Position numbers and translations under genes: made by a program. From Sphingobacteriales bacterium 50-39 (GTDB lineage Bacteria; Bacteroidota; Bacteroidia; Chitinophagales; Chitinophagaceae), in NCBI GenBank assembly GCA_001898505.1, contig MKTZ01000016.1, forward strand, positions 1 to 64,000: a DNA stretch of 64,000 nt, written 5' to 3'. The notes beneath the pieces are model-generated. The model made no database searches and was not told where the DNA came from. It saw nothing but the letters and a program-made list of their open reading frames with translations. Within the stretch, counting starts at the first letter, position 1, and each line of letters begins with the position of its first letter. Below are positions 45,280 to 52,957 of this stretch, piece after piece.

Positions 45280-45996
45280 ATGAAGATCGCGTTAATCGGA
45301 TATGGTAAAATGGGCAGGGCCATCGAGGAGATAGCATTGCAAAGAGGTCATAGCATCGTCTTAAAGACATCTATAGACAATCTGGAAGACAACACTGTAG
45401 AGAATATACGGCAGGCAGACGTGGCCATCGAATTCACCGGTCCGGAGAGCGCCTATGGAAATATCCTCTTATGCATGCAGGCTGGTGTACCCGTGGTGTC
45501 GGGCTCTACAGGCTGGCTGGACAGATACGAAGAGGTAAAACAATATTGCCTTAAAGAAGGCAAGACGTTGCTATATGCCAGCAATTTCAGCGTAGGCGTC
45601 AATATCTTTTTTGAGGTCAACAAGCGGCTGGCTGAACTAATGGCCCCCCATGACGGTTATAATGTACAGATAACGGAGATCCATCACACCGAAAAGAAGG
45701 ATGCCCCCAGTGGTACGGCCATCTCGCTGGCTGGTCAGATACTGGAAAAAATACACCGGAAAAAAAGATGGGTGAATCATAATAGTGATAACTTAGAAGA
45801 ATTGACAATCCTGAGCGAGAGGATAGACCCGGCGCCCGGAACACATCTGGTCAGGTATCATTCGGACATCGATGACATAGAAATCATTCATACGGCGCAC
45901 AATCGGAAGGGGTTTGCCACCGGCGCTGTCCTGGCCGCAGAGTATATCCGGGATAAAAAGGGGGTGTTTCAGATGAAGGACGTGCTTGGATTTTAG
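45280..45996 (+). CDS. dapB: 4-hydroxy-tetrahydrodipicolinate reductase
   Basis: 238 residues, NAD(P)H-dependent enzyme of lysine and meso-diaminopimelate synthesis. Nucleotide loop GYGKMGRAIEE at residue 7; catalytic block TEIHHTEKKDAPSGTA near 133 with the His-His and Lys of DapB; and the Asp/Gly-rich end. The protein is shorter than the E. coli enzyme (273 residues) and lacks the GxxGxxG full loop (GYGKMG), as is usual for this phylum. The Rrf2 regulator gene follows after 24 bp. Confidence 0.95.
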   Translation: MKIALIGYGKMGRAIEEIALQRGHSIVLKTSIDNLEDNTVENIRQADVAIEFTGPESAYGNILLCMQAGVPVVSGSTGWLDRYEEVKQYCLKEGKTLLYASNFSVGVNIFFEVNKRLAELMAPHDGYNVQITEIHHTEKKDAPSGTAISLAGQILEKIHRKKRWVNHNSDNLEELTILSERIDPAPGTHLVRYHSDIDDIEIIHTAHNRKGFATGAVLAAEYIRDKKGVFQMKDVLGF

Positions 45997-46020
45997 ACTA
46001 CTACAAAACACGAATAAAAA

Positions 46021-46431
46021 ATGCTATCCAAGAAGACACAATATGCTTTCCAGGCGCTGATGTACCTGGCAGAAAAGGCCAAGGACGAACCCGTGCTGAT
46101 CGCTGAGATCGCCAAGAAAAAGAAAATACCTTTAAAATTTCTGGAGAATATTCTGCTGGAGCTGAAAAATGCCGGTATACTGGAAAGTAAAAAGGGCAAA
46201 GGCGGCGGTTATTTCTTCGCCAAAAACCCTAAGGATGTCCCACTGGCGCAGGTCATGCGGCTGTTGGATGGACCTATCTCCCTCCTACCCTGTGTCAGTC
46301 TTTATTTTTACGAACGATGTAAGAACTGCGACCAGAATCATTGCGGTCTTCACATTGTCATGTCCCAGGTACGTGACGCCAATCTGAAGATACTGGAAAA
46401 AAAGACCATTGCCGACCTGGCCAAACGATAA
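46021..46431 (+). CDS. Rrf2-family transcriptional regulator with four cysteines
   Basis: 136 residues. N-terminal winged helix (KKTQYAFQALMYLAE, then GKGGGYFFAKNP as the wing). The effector region has Cys91, Cys100, Cys103, Cys108 and His111 in PCVSLYFYERCKNCDQNHCGLH. IscR ligates a [2Fe-2S] cluster with three Cys and one His in the same place (Cys92, 98, 104, His107), so cluster binding is likely here too. Relatives in the Bacteroidota often adjoin sulfate-assimilation genes, and CymR, the cysteine regulator of Firmicutes, is also Rrf2 type. This makes it a candidate binder of the operators at 15109, 22643, 22680 and 25699. Only a half-site TAGACT is seen before its own gene, at 45994. Confidence 0.9.
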   Translation: MLSKKTQYAFQALMYLAEKAKDEPVLIAEIAKKKKIPLKFLENILLELKNAGILESKKGKGGGYFFAKNPKDVPLAQVMRLLDGPISLLPCVSLYFYERCKNCDQNHCGLHIVMSQVRDANLKILEKKTIADLAKR

Positions 46432-46449
46432 AACATTTCTTCCAGCCTG

Positions 46450-47289
46450 CTACTCTCTCTTAAGGATCGCCGCCATTTTTTCCAGGCTGATAAAGCGATT
46501 GTGACATATACGCCAGGCTATGGACAAAAGCCTCTCTATGCGCTGGATCAGCTCCTGTAATTCATGTTCGGTGATCTGATAGTCCTCCTTGTAACGGGCA
46601 TCCACATAGCTTGCCAACAGGAGCTTGAAGAGGCGGTCCTCGCCGGCTGCATCGCGAGGAAAGAGCAGCGCCAGCTCAATGGAAAAACGATGCGTATAAC
46701 GCCTGAGCTTGTCCAGATTATGGGTACAGGGCTTATATCCCATAAAAGCCAGCAGAATAGCCTGATAAATTTGTTCCGCCGCCTGGTGCAGGAGAAAGAC
46801 GGCCAATCTGTATTCCTTTTTTTGCTGGTTAAAAACAGCGCTGTCGAAAAAAACACGAGCCTGGTGACTCCATCTGTCAAAATCCTTTTGAGCGGTCAGA
46901 CGTATCCCGATAAGATCGGGGGCAGTTGCAGGAGCCAGCGGAACATTCCCTGCATCATATAAGAGAACTCCCTCATGGCCCAGCAGGGAAAAAAAATATT
47001 GTCCCTCCGACAGACGCAGGTTCACATGGTCGATATCGTGTACCAACACCGTGACGGTGGCACGTATCCGGCACTTGTTCTCGATGATGTCCTGTATCTC
47101 GTGATCATAGCGGCGTTCCCCCCGGGGAGTAACCACCAGCAGATCATATCCCGTGGGTAAGGAAGCATCCATACCATATACGCCGTAAAGGATGATCTTC
47201 TCCGGGCGGACGGCCTTCACTATCACAGGGATCAGGATCTGTAATTGCCTTCGATGAAAGGGCGACAGATGATCGAGGTCAGTTTTCAT
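46450..47289 (-). CDS. Fused nucleotidyltransferase-like/HEPN protein
   Basis: 279 residues from ATG 47289 (an in-frame ATG at 47301 adds four residues). The N-terminal ~110 residues look like a MNT-type nucleotidyltransferase, but the catalytic GSxxxxxxxxDxD pattern is eroded: the region reads LYGVYGMDASLPTGYDLLVV, with one Asp instead of the pair. The C-terminal 150 residues are a HEPN domain (LHQAAEQIYQAILLAF, CTHNLDKLRRYT, YVDARYKEDYQI). MNT-HEPN pairs act as antitoxin/toxin when separate; here they are fused and the NTase is likely inactive. The gene is divergent from the XRE regulator. Confidence 0.75.
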   Translation of the reverse strand: MKTDLDHLSPFHRRQLQILIPVIVKAVRPEKIILYGVYGMDASLPTGYDLLVVTPRGERRYDHEIQDIIENKCRIRATVTVLVHDIDHVNLRLSEGQYFFSLLGHEGVLLYDAGNVPLAPATAPDLIGIRLTAQKDFDRWSHQARVFFDSAVFNQQKKEYRLAVFLLHQAAEQIYQAILLAFMGYKPCTHNLDKLRRYTHRFSIELALLFPRDAAGEDRLFKLLLASYVDARYKEDYQITEHELQELIQRIERLLSIAWRICHNRFISLEKMAAILKRE

Positions 47290-47348
47290 GGCAATAATCA
47301 ATTTTTTGGCTTATATTTAGGGCAAAACATCTAAATCCAGCAATCACA

Positions 47349-47383
47349 TACCAAATATACTAATATTACTAACTAATTTGGTA
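47349..47383. promoter_or_regulatory. Inverted repeat between HEPN and XRE genes
   Basis: TACCAAAT and ATTTGGTA arms of 8 bp with 19 bp between, in the 108 bp divergent gap. It is well placed to be the binding site of the XRE regulator over both promoters. Confidence 0.4.
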
Positions 47384-47397
47384 AACAATTTTGAGCC

Positions 47398-47760
47398 ATG
47401 CATTTTTTAGGAAAAAATATCCGGCACTTGCGAAAGCAATTCGATGAAACCCAGGTAGGGCTTGCCCAGATAATGGGAAAGGGGCAGACCACTATCGGCA
47501 ATTGGGAGAATGGGGTCAGCGAACCAAGCCTGGACGAGCTGCTCGTTCTTAGCAATTATTTTGATACCCCCGTGGATGTAATGCTAAAGATAGACCTGTC
47601 GCAAACCAACTGGAAGGCAGAAAAAGAGGGTGGCTATAATTTCGAAAAGAAGGAAGAGACTATGGTCAGAGAGGAGGATACAAGCCTCTCTTATGTCCTG
47701 CACGCTCTACAGCGGATGCAGGATGAAATAGACAAGATCAATAATAAATTAAACACTTAA
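47398..47760 (+). CDS. XRE-family helix-turn-helix regulator
   Basis: 120 residues. An N-terminal HTH_XRE domain at about 6-62 (NIRHLRKQF, QVGLAQIMGKGQTTIGNWE, then PSLDELLVLSNYFDTPVD) is followed by a charged linker and a short C-terminal coiled coil (LHALQRMQDEIDKINNKL), likely for dimerisation. Target genes are unknown; the inverted repeat upstream suggests autoregulation and control of the divergent HEPN gene. Its TAA overlaps the end of the thiolase gene on the other strand by 4 bp. Confidence 0.88.
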   Translation: MHFLGKNIRHLRKQFDETQVGLAQIMGKGQTTIGNWENGVSEPSLDELLVLSNYFDTPVDVMLKIDLSQTNWKAEKEGGYNFEKKEETMVREEDTSLSYVLHALQRMQDEIDKINNKLNT

Positions 47761-48938
47761 AGGCTTTCGATCACCATCGCAGAAGCGCCCCCTCCCCCAT
47801 TACAGATACCGGCCGCACCATATCTGGCTTTGTTTTGTCGCAGGATATGCACCAGTGTCGTGATGATACGCGCTCCGCTGGCGCCCAGCGGATGTCCGAG
47901 CGATACGGCGCCGCCATTGACATTCACACGTGCAGGATCCAGCTTCATTCGTCGCGTGTTCTCGATGCCCACTACAGCAAACGCTTCGTTCAGCTCCCAA
48001 TATTCGATGTCCTCCATCTTCAGCCCCGCCTTGGCAACGGCTTTGGGTCCCGCGATAGCAGGTGTAGTAGTAAACCATTCAGGAGCCTGCTCCGCATCGG
48101 CAAAGGAGAGAATGCGGGCCAGCGGTTTTAACCCCAGGGATGCAGCCTTATCAGCGCTCATCAGTACCAGCGCCGCAGCTCCGTCGTTCAGCGTAGAAGC
48201 ATTTGCAGCCGTCACCGTGCCATCCTTTTGAAAAGAAGGTTTCAACTCCCTTATCTTGTCGAACTTCACATTGAAGGGTTCTTCATCTTTCGCAAAGAGC
48301 ACAGGATCACCCTTGCGTTGCGGGATCTCCACGGGGATGACCTCATCGTTGAACTTTCCGGCAGTCCAGGCGGCCTGCGAACGTTGATAGCTTGCTATCG
48401 CAAAAGCATCCTGATCTTCCCGGGAGACGCCACAGGTGGATGCGCAAAGCTCCGCCGCATTACCCATGGCTTTTCCGTCATAGGCATCCGTCAACCCATC
48501 TTTTGCAAGGCCGTCGATGAGCTTTGTATCACCATATTTATTTCCCCATCGCATGCTATCCACATAGAAAGGTATATTACTCATGCTTTCCATACCTCCT
48601 GCTACAATGATCTCTGCATCCCCCAGCAAAATGGACTGCGCGCCCAGGGCAATGGATTTCATACCGCTGGCGCATACCTTATTGACCGTGGTGCAAATGA
48701 CCTCATTCGGCAACCCGGCCCCTTTTGCGGCCTGCCTGGCAGGCGCCTGTCCCAGATTGGCCTGCAAGACGCATCCCATGAATACTTCCTGAACCTGTTC
48801 GGCCTTAATACCCGCCCGATCAAGCGCTCCTTTAATAGCAGTGGCGCCCAGGCGGGTGGCGGAAAGATCCTTGAGGGCGCCGCCAAAAGCGCCGATGGGA
48901 GTTCGGACAGCAGATACGATGACAACTTCTTTATTCAT
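47757..48938 (-). CDS. Acetyl-CoA C-acyltransferase (thiolase)
   Basis: 393 residues from ATG 48938 ([20 protein letters not shown]); longer frames upstream lack family support and cross an operator. Thiolase signatures are present: active-site Cys in [14 protein letters not shown] near residue 88, [18 protein letters not shown] with the catalytic His, and the C-terminal [10 protein letters not shown] with the second Cys. Biosynthetic (acetoacetyl-CoA) and degradative forms cannot be told apart by eye, though the motif set resembles AtoB/PhaA. A palindromic operator lies 34 bp upstream. Confidence 0.95.
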   Translation of the reverse strand: MNKEVVIVSAVRTPIGAFGGALKDLSATRLGATAIKGALDRAGIKAEQVQEVFMGCVLQANLGQAPARQAAKGAGLPNEVICTTVNKVCASGMKSIALGAQSILLGDAEIIVAGGMESMSNIPFYVDSMRWGNKYGDTKLIDGLAKDGLTDAYDGKAMGNAAELCASTCGVSREDQDAFAIASYQRSQAAWTAGKFNDEVIPVEIPQRKGDPVLFAKDEEPFNVKFDKIRELKPSFQKDGTVTAANASTLNDGAAALVLMSADKAASLGLKPLARILSFADAEQAPEWFTTTPAIAGPKAVAKAGLKMEDIEYWELNEAFAVVGIENTRRMKLDPARVNVNGGAVSLGHPLGASGARIITTLVHILRQNKARYGAAGICNGGGGASAMVIESL

Positions 48939-48971
48939 GATGTGTGTTTGGAGGTGTAAATATACTAAAAT

Positions 48972-48987
48972 ACTAACGATTGTTAGT
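48972..48987. promoter_or_regulatory. Palindromic operator upstream of thiolase
   Basis: ACTAAC-gatt-GTTAGT, a perfect 6+4+6 palindrome in the 84 bp gap between the divergent thiolase and hypothetical genes. Its form is like operators of TetR-type regulators of fatty-acid genes. No TetR gene is in the window. Confidence 0.5.
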
Positions 48988-49009
48988 GTATTTTTCCGGC
49001 GTGATCCTA

Positions 49010-49017
49010 TATTTTTG
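49010..49017 (+). promoter_or_regulatory. -7 promoter element of the gene at 49023
   Basis: TATTTTTG fits TAnnTTTG and ends only 5 bp before the ATG at 49023, which implies a leaderless or nearly leaderless transcript. Confidence 0.45.
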
Positions 49018-49022
49018 GAACC

Positions 49023-49493
49023 ATGAAAGCAGCCACCGTCCACGAGATCAAACAGGAGTTATCTTCCCTCCCCGCCTCCAAACTGGTTGAGATATGTCTA
49101 CGTCTGGCCAAATTCAAAAAAGATAATAAAGAGCTGCTTACTTATCTGCTGTTCGAAGCATCCGATCTGTCGGAATACATTGCCAACGTAAAAAAGGAGA
49201 TAGACCTTGGCTTTGAGGAGCTGCCAAAACCCAATCTGTACCTGACAAAAAAAAGCCTGCGAAAAGTGCTTCGCGTAACTACCCGGCAGATCCGGTATGC
49301 AAGCTCTCCGCAGGCGGAAGTCGAGCTGCTGACTTACTTCTTACGCCGTGTCCGTCAGTCCGGTATTCCTATCGACAAGCATCCCGTTCTTACGAATCTC
49401 TATCAGACACAGCTAAAAAAGGTCCGGTCCGTGATAGCCACCCTGCATGAAGACCTTCAGTATGATTATGAGAGAGAGTTGAAAGGCCTGTAG
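49023..49493 (+). CDS. Conserved helical protein of unknown function
   Basis: 156 residues, charged and almost wholly alpha-helical (VHEIKQELSSLPASKLVEI, RLAKFKKDNKELLTYLLFEA, IANVKKEIDLGFEELP). No signal peptide or membrane segment, no catalytic motif. The composition (basic C-terminal half, TRQIRYASSPQAEVELLTYF) would suit a nucleic-acid or protein-binding role, but I cannot assign one. It diverges from the thiolase gene across the palindromic operator and has its own -7 element. Confidence 0.75.
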   Translation: MKAATVHEIKQELSSLPASKLVEICLRLAKFKKDNKELLTYLLFEASDLSEYIANVKKEIDLGFEELPKPNLYLTKKSLRKVLRVTTRQIRYASSPQAEVELLTYFLRRVRQSGIPIDKHPVLTNLYQTQLKKVRSVIATLHEDLQYDYERELKGL

Positions 49494-49570
49494 ATAAATA
49501 AATACCATAAATTATCAAAAACTCACACAGATGGCAGGGCCCTTCTCCTTAATTTTAGCTTTTTACGATT

Positions 49571-51823
49571 ATGAAAAGACTCCTTCTCCCCATTACCGGG
49601 ATATTATTCGCCCTCCCTTCCATCGCCCAGTCCGTTAATCCCGATCACCAAAAAGCAGTGAACCTGGTCCGACAGATGACCCTGGATGAGAAGATCGGGC
49701 AGATGACCCAGGTGACCCTGGGGGTCGTATCCAAGCCACAGGATGGAGAGCTGGACCCCGCCGCGCTGTCCCGGGTCGTTACAGGCCACTACATCGGATC
49801 CATACTGAATGTCACCAATCACGCACTGACAGTGGACCAATGGCGTACCGTTATTCGCCAGATACAGGACGAAGCGAAAAAGACACGACTGAGGATACCC
49901 GTTATATATGGCCTGGATGGCATCCATGGCCAGACCTATACATTGGATGCAACCCTCTTCCCCCAAAACATCGGCATGGCGGCTACGCGCGATAAGGAGC
50001 TGGCCGTGGCAGTGACAAAAGTGGCGGCCCGTGAGCTGCGCGCTTCGGGTGTCCGCTGGAATTTTGCACCCGTGCTGGATTGCGGACGTCAGCCCTTGTG
50101 GTCGAGGTTCCCGGAAACATATGGAGAAGATGTATACATCGGAAAGACTATGGGCGCCGCCGTCATAAAAGCATACGAAGAGGATGGCCTGCGCAATCCC
50201 ACGGCAGTAGCCAGCTGTATGAAACATTATCTCGGCTATTCCGCCAGCCGCACCGGCAAGGATCGTACGCCCATCTACATGCCAGACATAGAACTGCGGG
50301 AGTATTATCTCCCTCAATTCCAGGCAGCAGTAAAAGCCGGGGCTTCTACTATCATGATCAATTCCGGCGAGATCAACGGAACACCTGTTCACGCCAGCAA
50401 ATATCTGCTTACAGACGTACTGCGCAAGGAACTGGGCTTCCAGGGGATAGCGGTCTCCGACTGGGAGGATATCATCCGGCTGCATACCCGTCACAACGTG
50501 GCGGCAACGCCCCGCGCAGCAGTGGTAATGGCCGTGAATGCAGGTGTCGATATGAGCATGGTGCCCAATGACCTTTCCTTCTACGACCTGCTGAAAGAGG
50601 CGGTGCAAAAAGGGGAAGTGCCTTTAAGCCGTATAGACGAGGCCGTCGCGCGCATATTGGAATTGAAATATAAATTGGGGCTTTTCGATCAACCCTACCC
50701 GGAAGATGCCGCCGTACAGAACTTTGGCCGTCCCGAATACCAGACACTGGCATTGCAGGCCGCCAGGGAGGCCATGACTCTTTTGCAAAATCAGGACGGC
50801 ATCCTGCCCCTGGCACGCAATACACATGTCCTTGTAGCGGGTCCCGGCGCACAGAGCATCAGTGCACTGAATGGCTGCTGGAGCTATACATGGCAGGGAA
50901 AGGACGAGCGCTGGTATCCAAAGGACAGCAAGACCATCCTGCAGGCTTTGCAGGATAAACTGGGGGCCTCCAATGTAAGGACCACTTCTGTTCCCGGCTG
51001 GGACAGCAGGGATAATTATGATACAATGGCGCTAAAAGCAGCCGCGGCGGGTGCGGATGTCATCCTCCTCTGTCTGGGAGAAAATGCCTATGCAGAAAGC
51101 CCGGGCAATATCGGAGACCTGGCGATGCCGGAAGATCAGATGGCGCTGGCAAGGGCGGCAGCCGCCACCGGCAAACCTGTGATCCTTGTCCTGACAGAGG
51201 GAAGACCTCGTCTGATCACCTCCATCGCACCATTGATGAAAGGCATCCTGATGGCCTACTGGAGTGGACGCCGGACGGCGGAAGCCATCAGCGACGTATT
51301 GCTGGGAGACTATAACCCCGACGGCATCCTGCCCTTCAGCTACCCCCGCAGCATGGGTGAAATGGTGCTCTATGACCGGAAGCCCACGGAGGAGGTGCGG
51401 GAAATATTCAATGAAAATCTGACGATGGATGGATATAAACCTCTTTTTCCGTTTGGCTTTGGATTGAGCTATACCAATTGGGAATACAGTGATCTGCAGC
51501 TCAGCAGCGCTCGGTTGAAAGGAGGGGCAGCGCTGACGGTGAGCGTGACGGTAAAGAACACGGGCAGCCGGGACGGCAGCCATACGGTGGAGCTGTATAC
51601 GCACCAGCATTATGCCAGCATTACCCCCAGCATGCGCCGTCTGCGGGCATTCACAAAGATATTCCTCAAGGCGGGAGAATCACAGACAGTGAAGTTCGTT
51701 CTGCGGAAGGAAGACCTTGCTTTTGTCAACGCCCGGCTAAAGACGGTGACGGAGCCAGGAGATTTCGATGTGATGGTAGGTGATAAAAAAGCGGTATTTT
51801 CTTACGTGAACACCAATCAGTAG
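49571..51823 (+). CDS. Glycoside hydrolase family 3 beta-glucosidase
   Basis: 750 residues, BglX-like. Signal peptide (MKRLLLPITGILFALPSIAQ); GH3 N-terminal TIM-barrel domain (about 30-370) with LVRQMTLDEKIGQMTQ, the KHY motif in ASCMKHYLGYSASR and the nucleophile Asp in GIAVSDWEDIIRL; GH3 C-terminal alpha/beta domain (about 395-620) with AYAESPGNIGDLAMP and YWSGRRTAEAISDVLLGDYNP; and an Fn3-like domain at the end. It should act in the periplasm on beta-gluco-oligosaccharides. Its last 7 bp overlap the converging sugar isomerase gene. Confidence 0.95.
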   Translation: MKRLLLPITGILFALPSIAQSVNPDHQKAVNLVRQMTLDEKIGQMTQVTLGVVSKPQDGELDPAALSRVVTGHYIGSILNVTNHALTVDQWRTVIRQIQDEAKKTRLRIPVIYGLDGIHGQTYTLDATLFPQNIGMAATRDKELAVAVTKVAARELRASGVRWNFAPVLDCGRQPLWSRFPETYGEDVYIGKTMGAAVIKAYEEDGLRNPTAVASCMKHYLGYSASRTGKDRTPIYMPDIELREYYLPQFQAAVKAGASTIMINSGEINGTPVHASKYLLTDVLRKELGFQGIAVSDWEDIIRLHTRHNVAATPRAAVVMAVNAGVDMSMVPNDLSFYDLLKEAVQKGEVPLSRIDEAVARILELKYKLGLFDQPYPEDAAVQNFGRPEYQTLALQAAREAMTLLQNQDGILPLARNTHVLVAGPGAQSISALNGCWSYTWQGKDERWYPKDSKTILQALQDKLGASNVRTTSVPGWDSRDNYDTMALKAAAAGADVILLCLGENAYAESPGNIGDLAMPEDQMALARAAAATGKPVILVLTEGRPRLITSIAPLMKGILMAYWSGRRTAEAISDVLLGDYNPDGILPFSYPRSMGEMVLYDRKPTEEVREIFNENLTMDGYKPLFPFGFGLSYTNWEYSDLQLSSARLKGGAALTVSVTVKNTGSRDGSHTVELYTHQHYASITPSMRRLRAFTKIFLKAGESQTVKFVLRKEDLAFVNARLKTVTEPGDFDVMVGDKKAVFSYVNTNQ

Positions 51824-52725
51824 CCCCATTTCTTCATGATGGCCAGGTCTTCTTTGGCGCAGTCCAGAGGAGTCTTGCCCTGATAAGACTCCTGCTCGAT
51901 GATATAGTGATGCGTGCCGCCGGACTTTCTGCCCAGGTCGCATACCTCTTTGGTCCCCACTATACCTTGTCCAAGGATAGTACTCTCATATTTTTCGTTA
52001 CCGCTGGCAGCCTTTATTTCGTCCTTTACATGCATCAGCTCGAACCTACCCGGGTATTGCATAACGATGGCGATAGCGATGGCGCCGCCGTTATAAAGAT
52101 TCCCCATATCCAGCTGCTGGGCTACCAGTTCGGGGTCCGTATTCTGCAGGATGATGTCGAATACTTTCTTGTTGTCGAGCACAGTAGAGAATTCAAAGTC
52201 GTGGTTGTGGTAGCCGAACTTCATACCGGACTTCTTACACAGCTCGCCGCATTTGTTAAAAACATCCATATAATGGAGCAGGTCGTCATAGGTCTTACGA
52301 AGACTGGCATCCAGCCAGGGGCTGATGACATATTGCTGACCGACGATGGCAGCATCTTCCACCGTGTATTTCCACGAGTCGGTGAAATCCTTTTTCGACT
52401 CGTCCCAATGAGCCGGGGCCATCACCGTATGACCGCTAAGCATTTTTAACCCCATGCCATTCAGCAGGCTTTTAAATTCCTTTGCACCATATCCGTAGAA
52501 TTTTCTATCGACATAATTGGCATGCTCGACATATTTATATCCCATGGCAGCCAGCTTCTGAAGCGTACCGGCAGGGTCGGCTTTCATATCATCCCTTACG
52601 CTATACAGCTGTATACCGAGTATCTTTTTACGGGTGGGGGCGGCCAAATTCACCTCGGGCAGGAAACTGGCGGCAGCGGCTGCGAGAGCGCAGTTCTTTA
52701 GAAAGGTTCTGCGTGACTGATTCAT
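51817..52725 (-). CDS. Tat-exported sugar phosphate isomerase/epimerase-like protein
   Basis: 302 residues. A twin-arginine signal (NQSRRTFLKNCALAAAAASF) is followed by an AP-endonuclease-2-type TIM barrel: LGIQLYSVRDDMKADP, KFGYHNHDFEF, QLDMGNLYNGG and FELMHVKDEI provide the His/Glu/Asp metal-site pattern of this family. Such exported proteins are common beside glycosidases in Bacteroidota and may isomerise or oxidise sugars in the periplasm. It converges on the GH3 gene, sharing 7 bp, so the two are not one operon. Confidence 0.88.
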   Translation of the reverse strand: MNQSRRTFLKNCALAAAAASFLPEVNLAAPTRKKILGIQLYSVRDDMKADPAGTLQKLAAMGYKYVEHANYVDRKFYGYGAKEFKSLLNGMGLKMLSGHTVMAPAHWDESKKDFTDSWKYTVEDAAIVGQQYVISPWLDASLRKTYDDLLHYMDVFNKCGELCKKSGMKFGYHNHDFEFSTVLDNKKVFDIILQNTDPELVAQQLDMGNLYNGGAIAIAIVMQYPGRFELMHVKDEIKAASGNEKYESTILGQGIVGTKEVCDLGRKSGGTHHYIIEQESYQGKTPLDCAKEDLAIMKKWGY

Positions 52726-52793
52726 ACGATGGACAGTTTGATTCGTTGGGCTTCGAATGTAATTTTTTTTAGAGCCGGGGCCAAATAAAATTT

Positions 52794-52926
52794 GAGACCC
52801 TGGAAGGGTCTCGTCCAGGACCGGAGGTCCCGACCGAGGAGGACCGTGACGAAGCAGGTCCGACGAAGGCCTCAGACATTAGCGGTTTGCGGGAATTGGG
52901 CTATTTTTTCTATAGAGCCCAATTCC
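52794..52926 (+). repeat. Dispersed structured intergenic element, copy C (longest)
   Basis: In order: hairpin GAGACCCT-gga-AGGGTCTC (52794-52812), hairpin GGACC-gga-GGTCC (52818-52830), CGACCGAGGA linker, stem GGACC/GGTCC around GTGACGAAGCA (52841-52861), CGACGAAGG, AGACATTAGCG (52874-52884), and a hairpin GGAATTGGGCT/AGCCCAATTCC with an 11 bp perfect stem and T-rich loop (52892-52926). Copies A (40571, minus) and B (42041, minus) each share parts. It lies 32 bp before the ABC transporter start, so it could be its leader RNA. Confidence 0.65.
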
Positions 52927-52957
52927 TGCACATTTTTTATCCGATCTTGTGCCCGAG

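Noticed and set aside
48939-49043. N-terminal extension of the thiolase
   Set aside because: The frame crosses the palindromic operator and the divergent gene start; [14 protein letters not shown] is the normal thiolase N-terminus.
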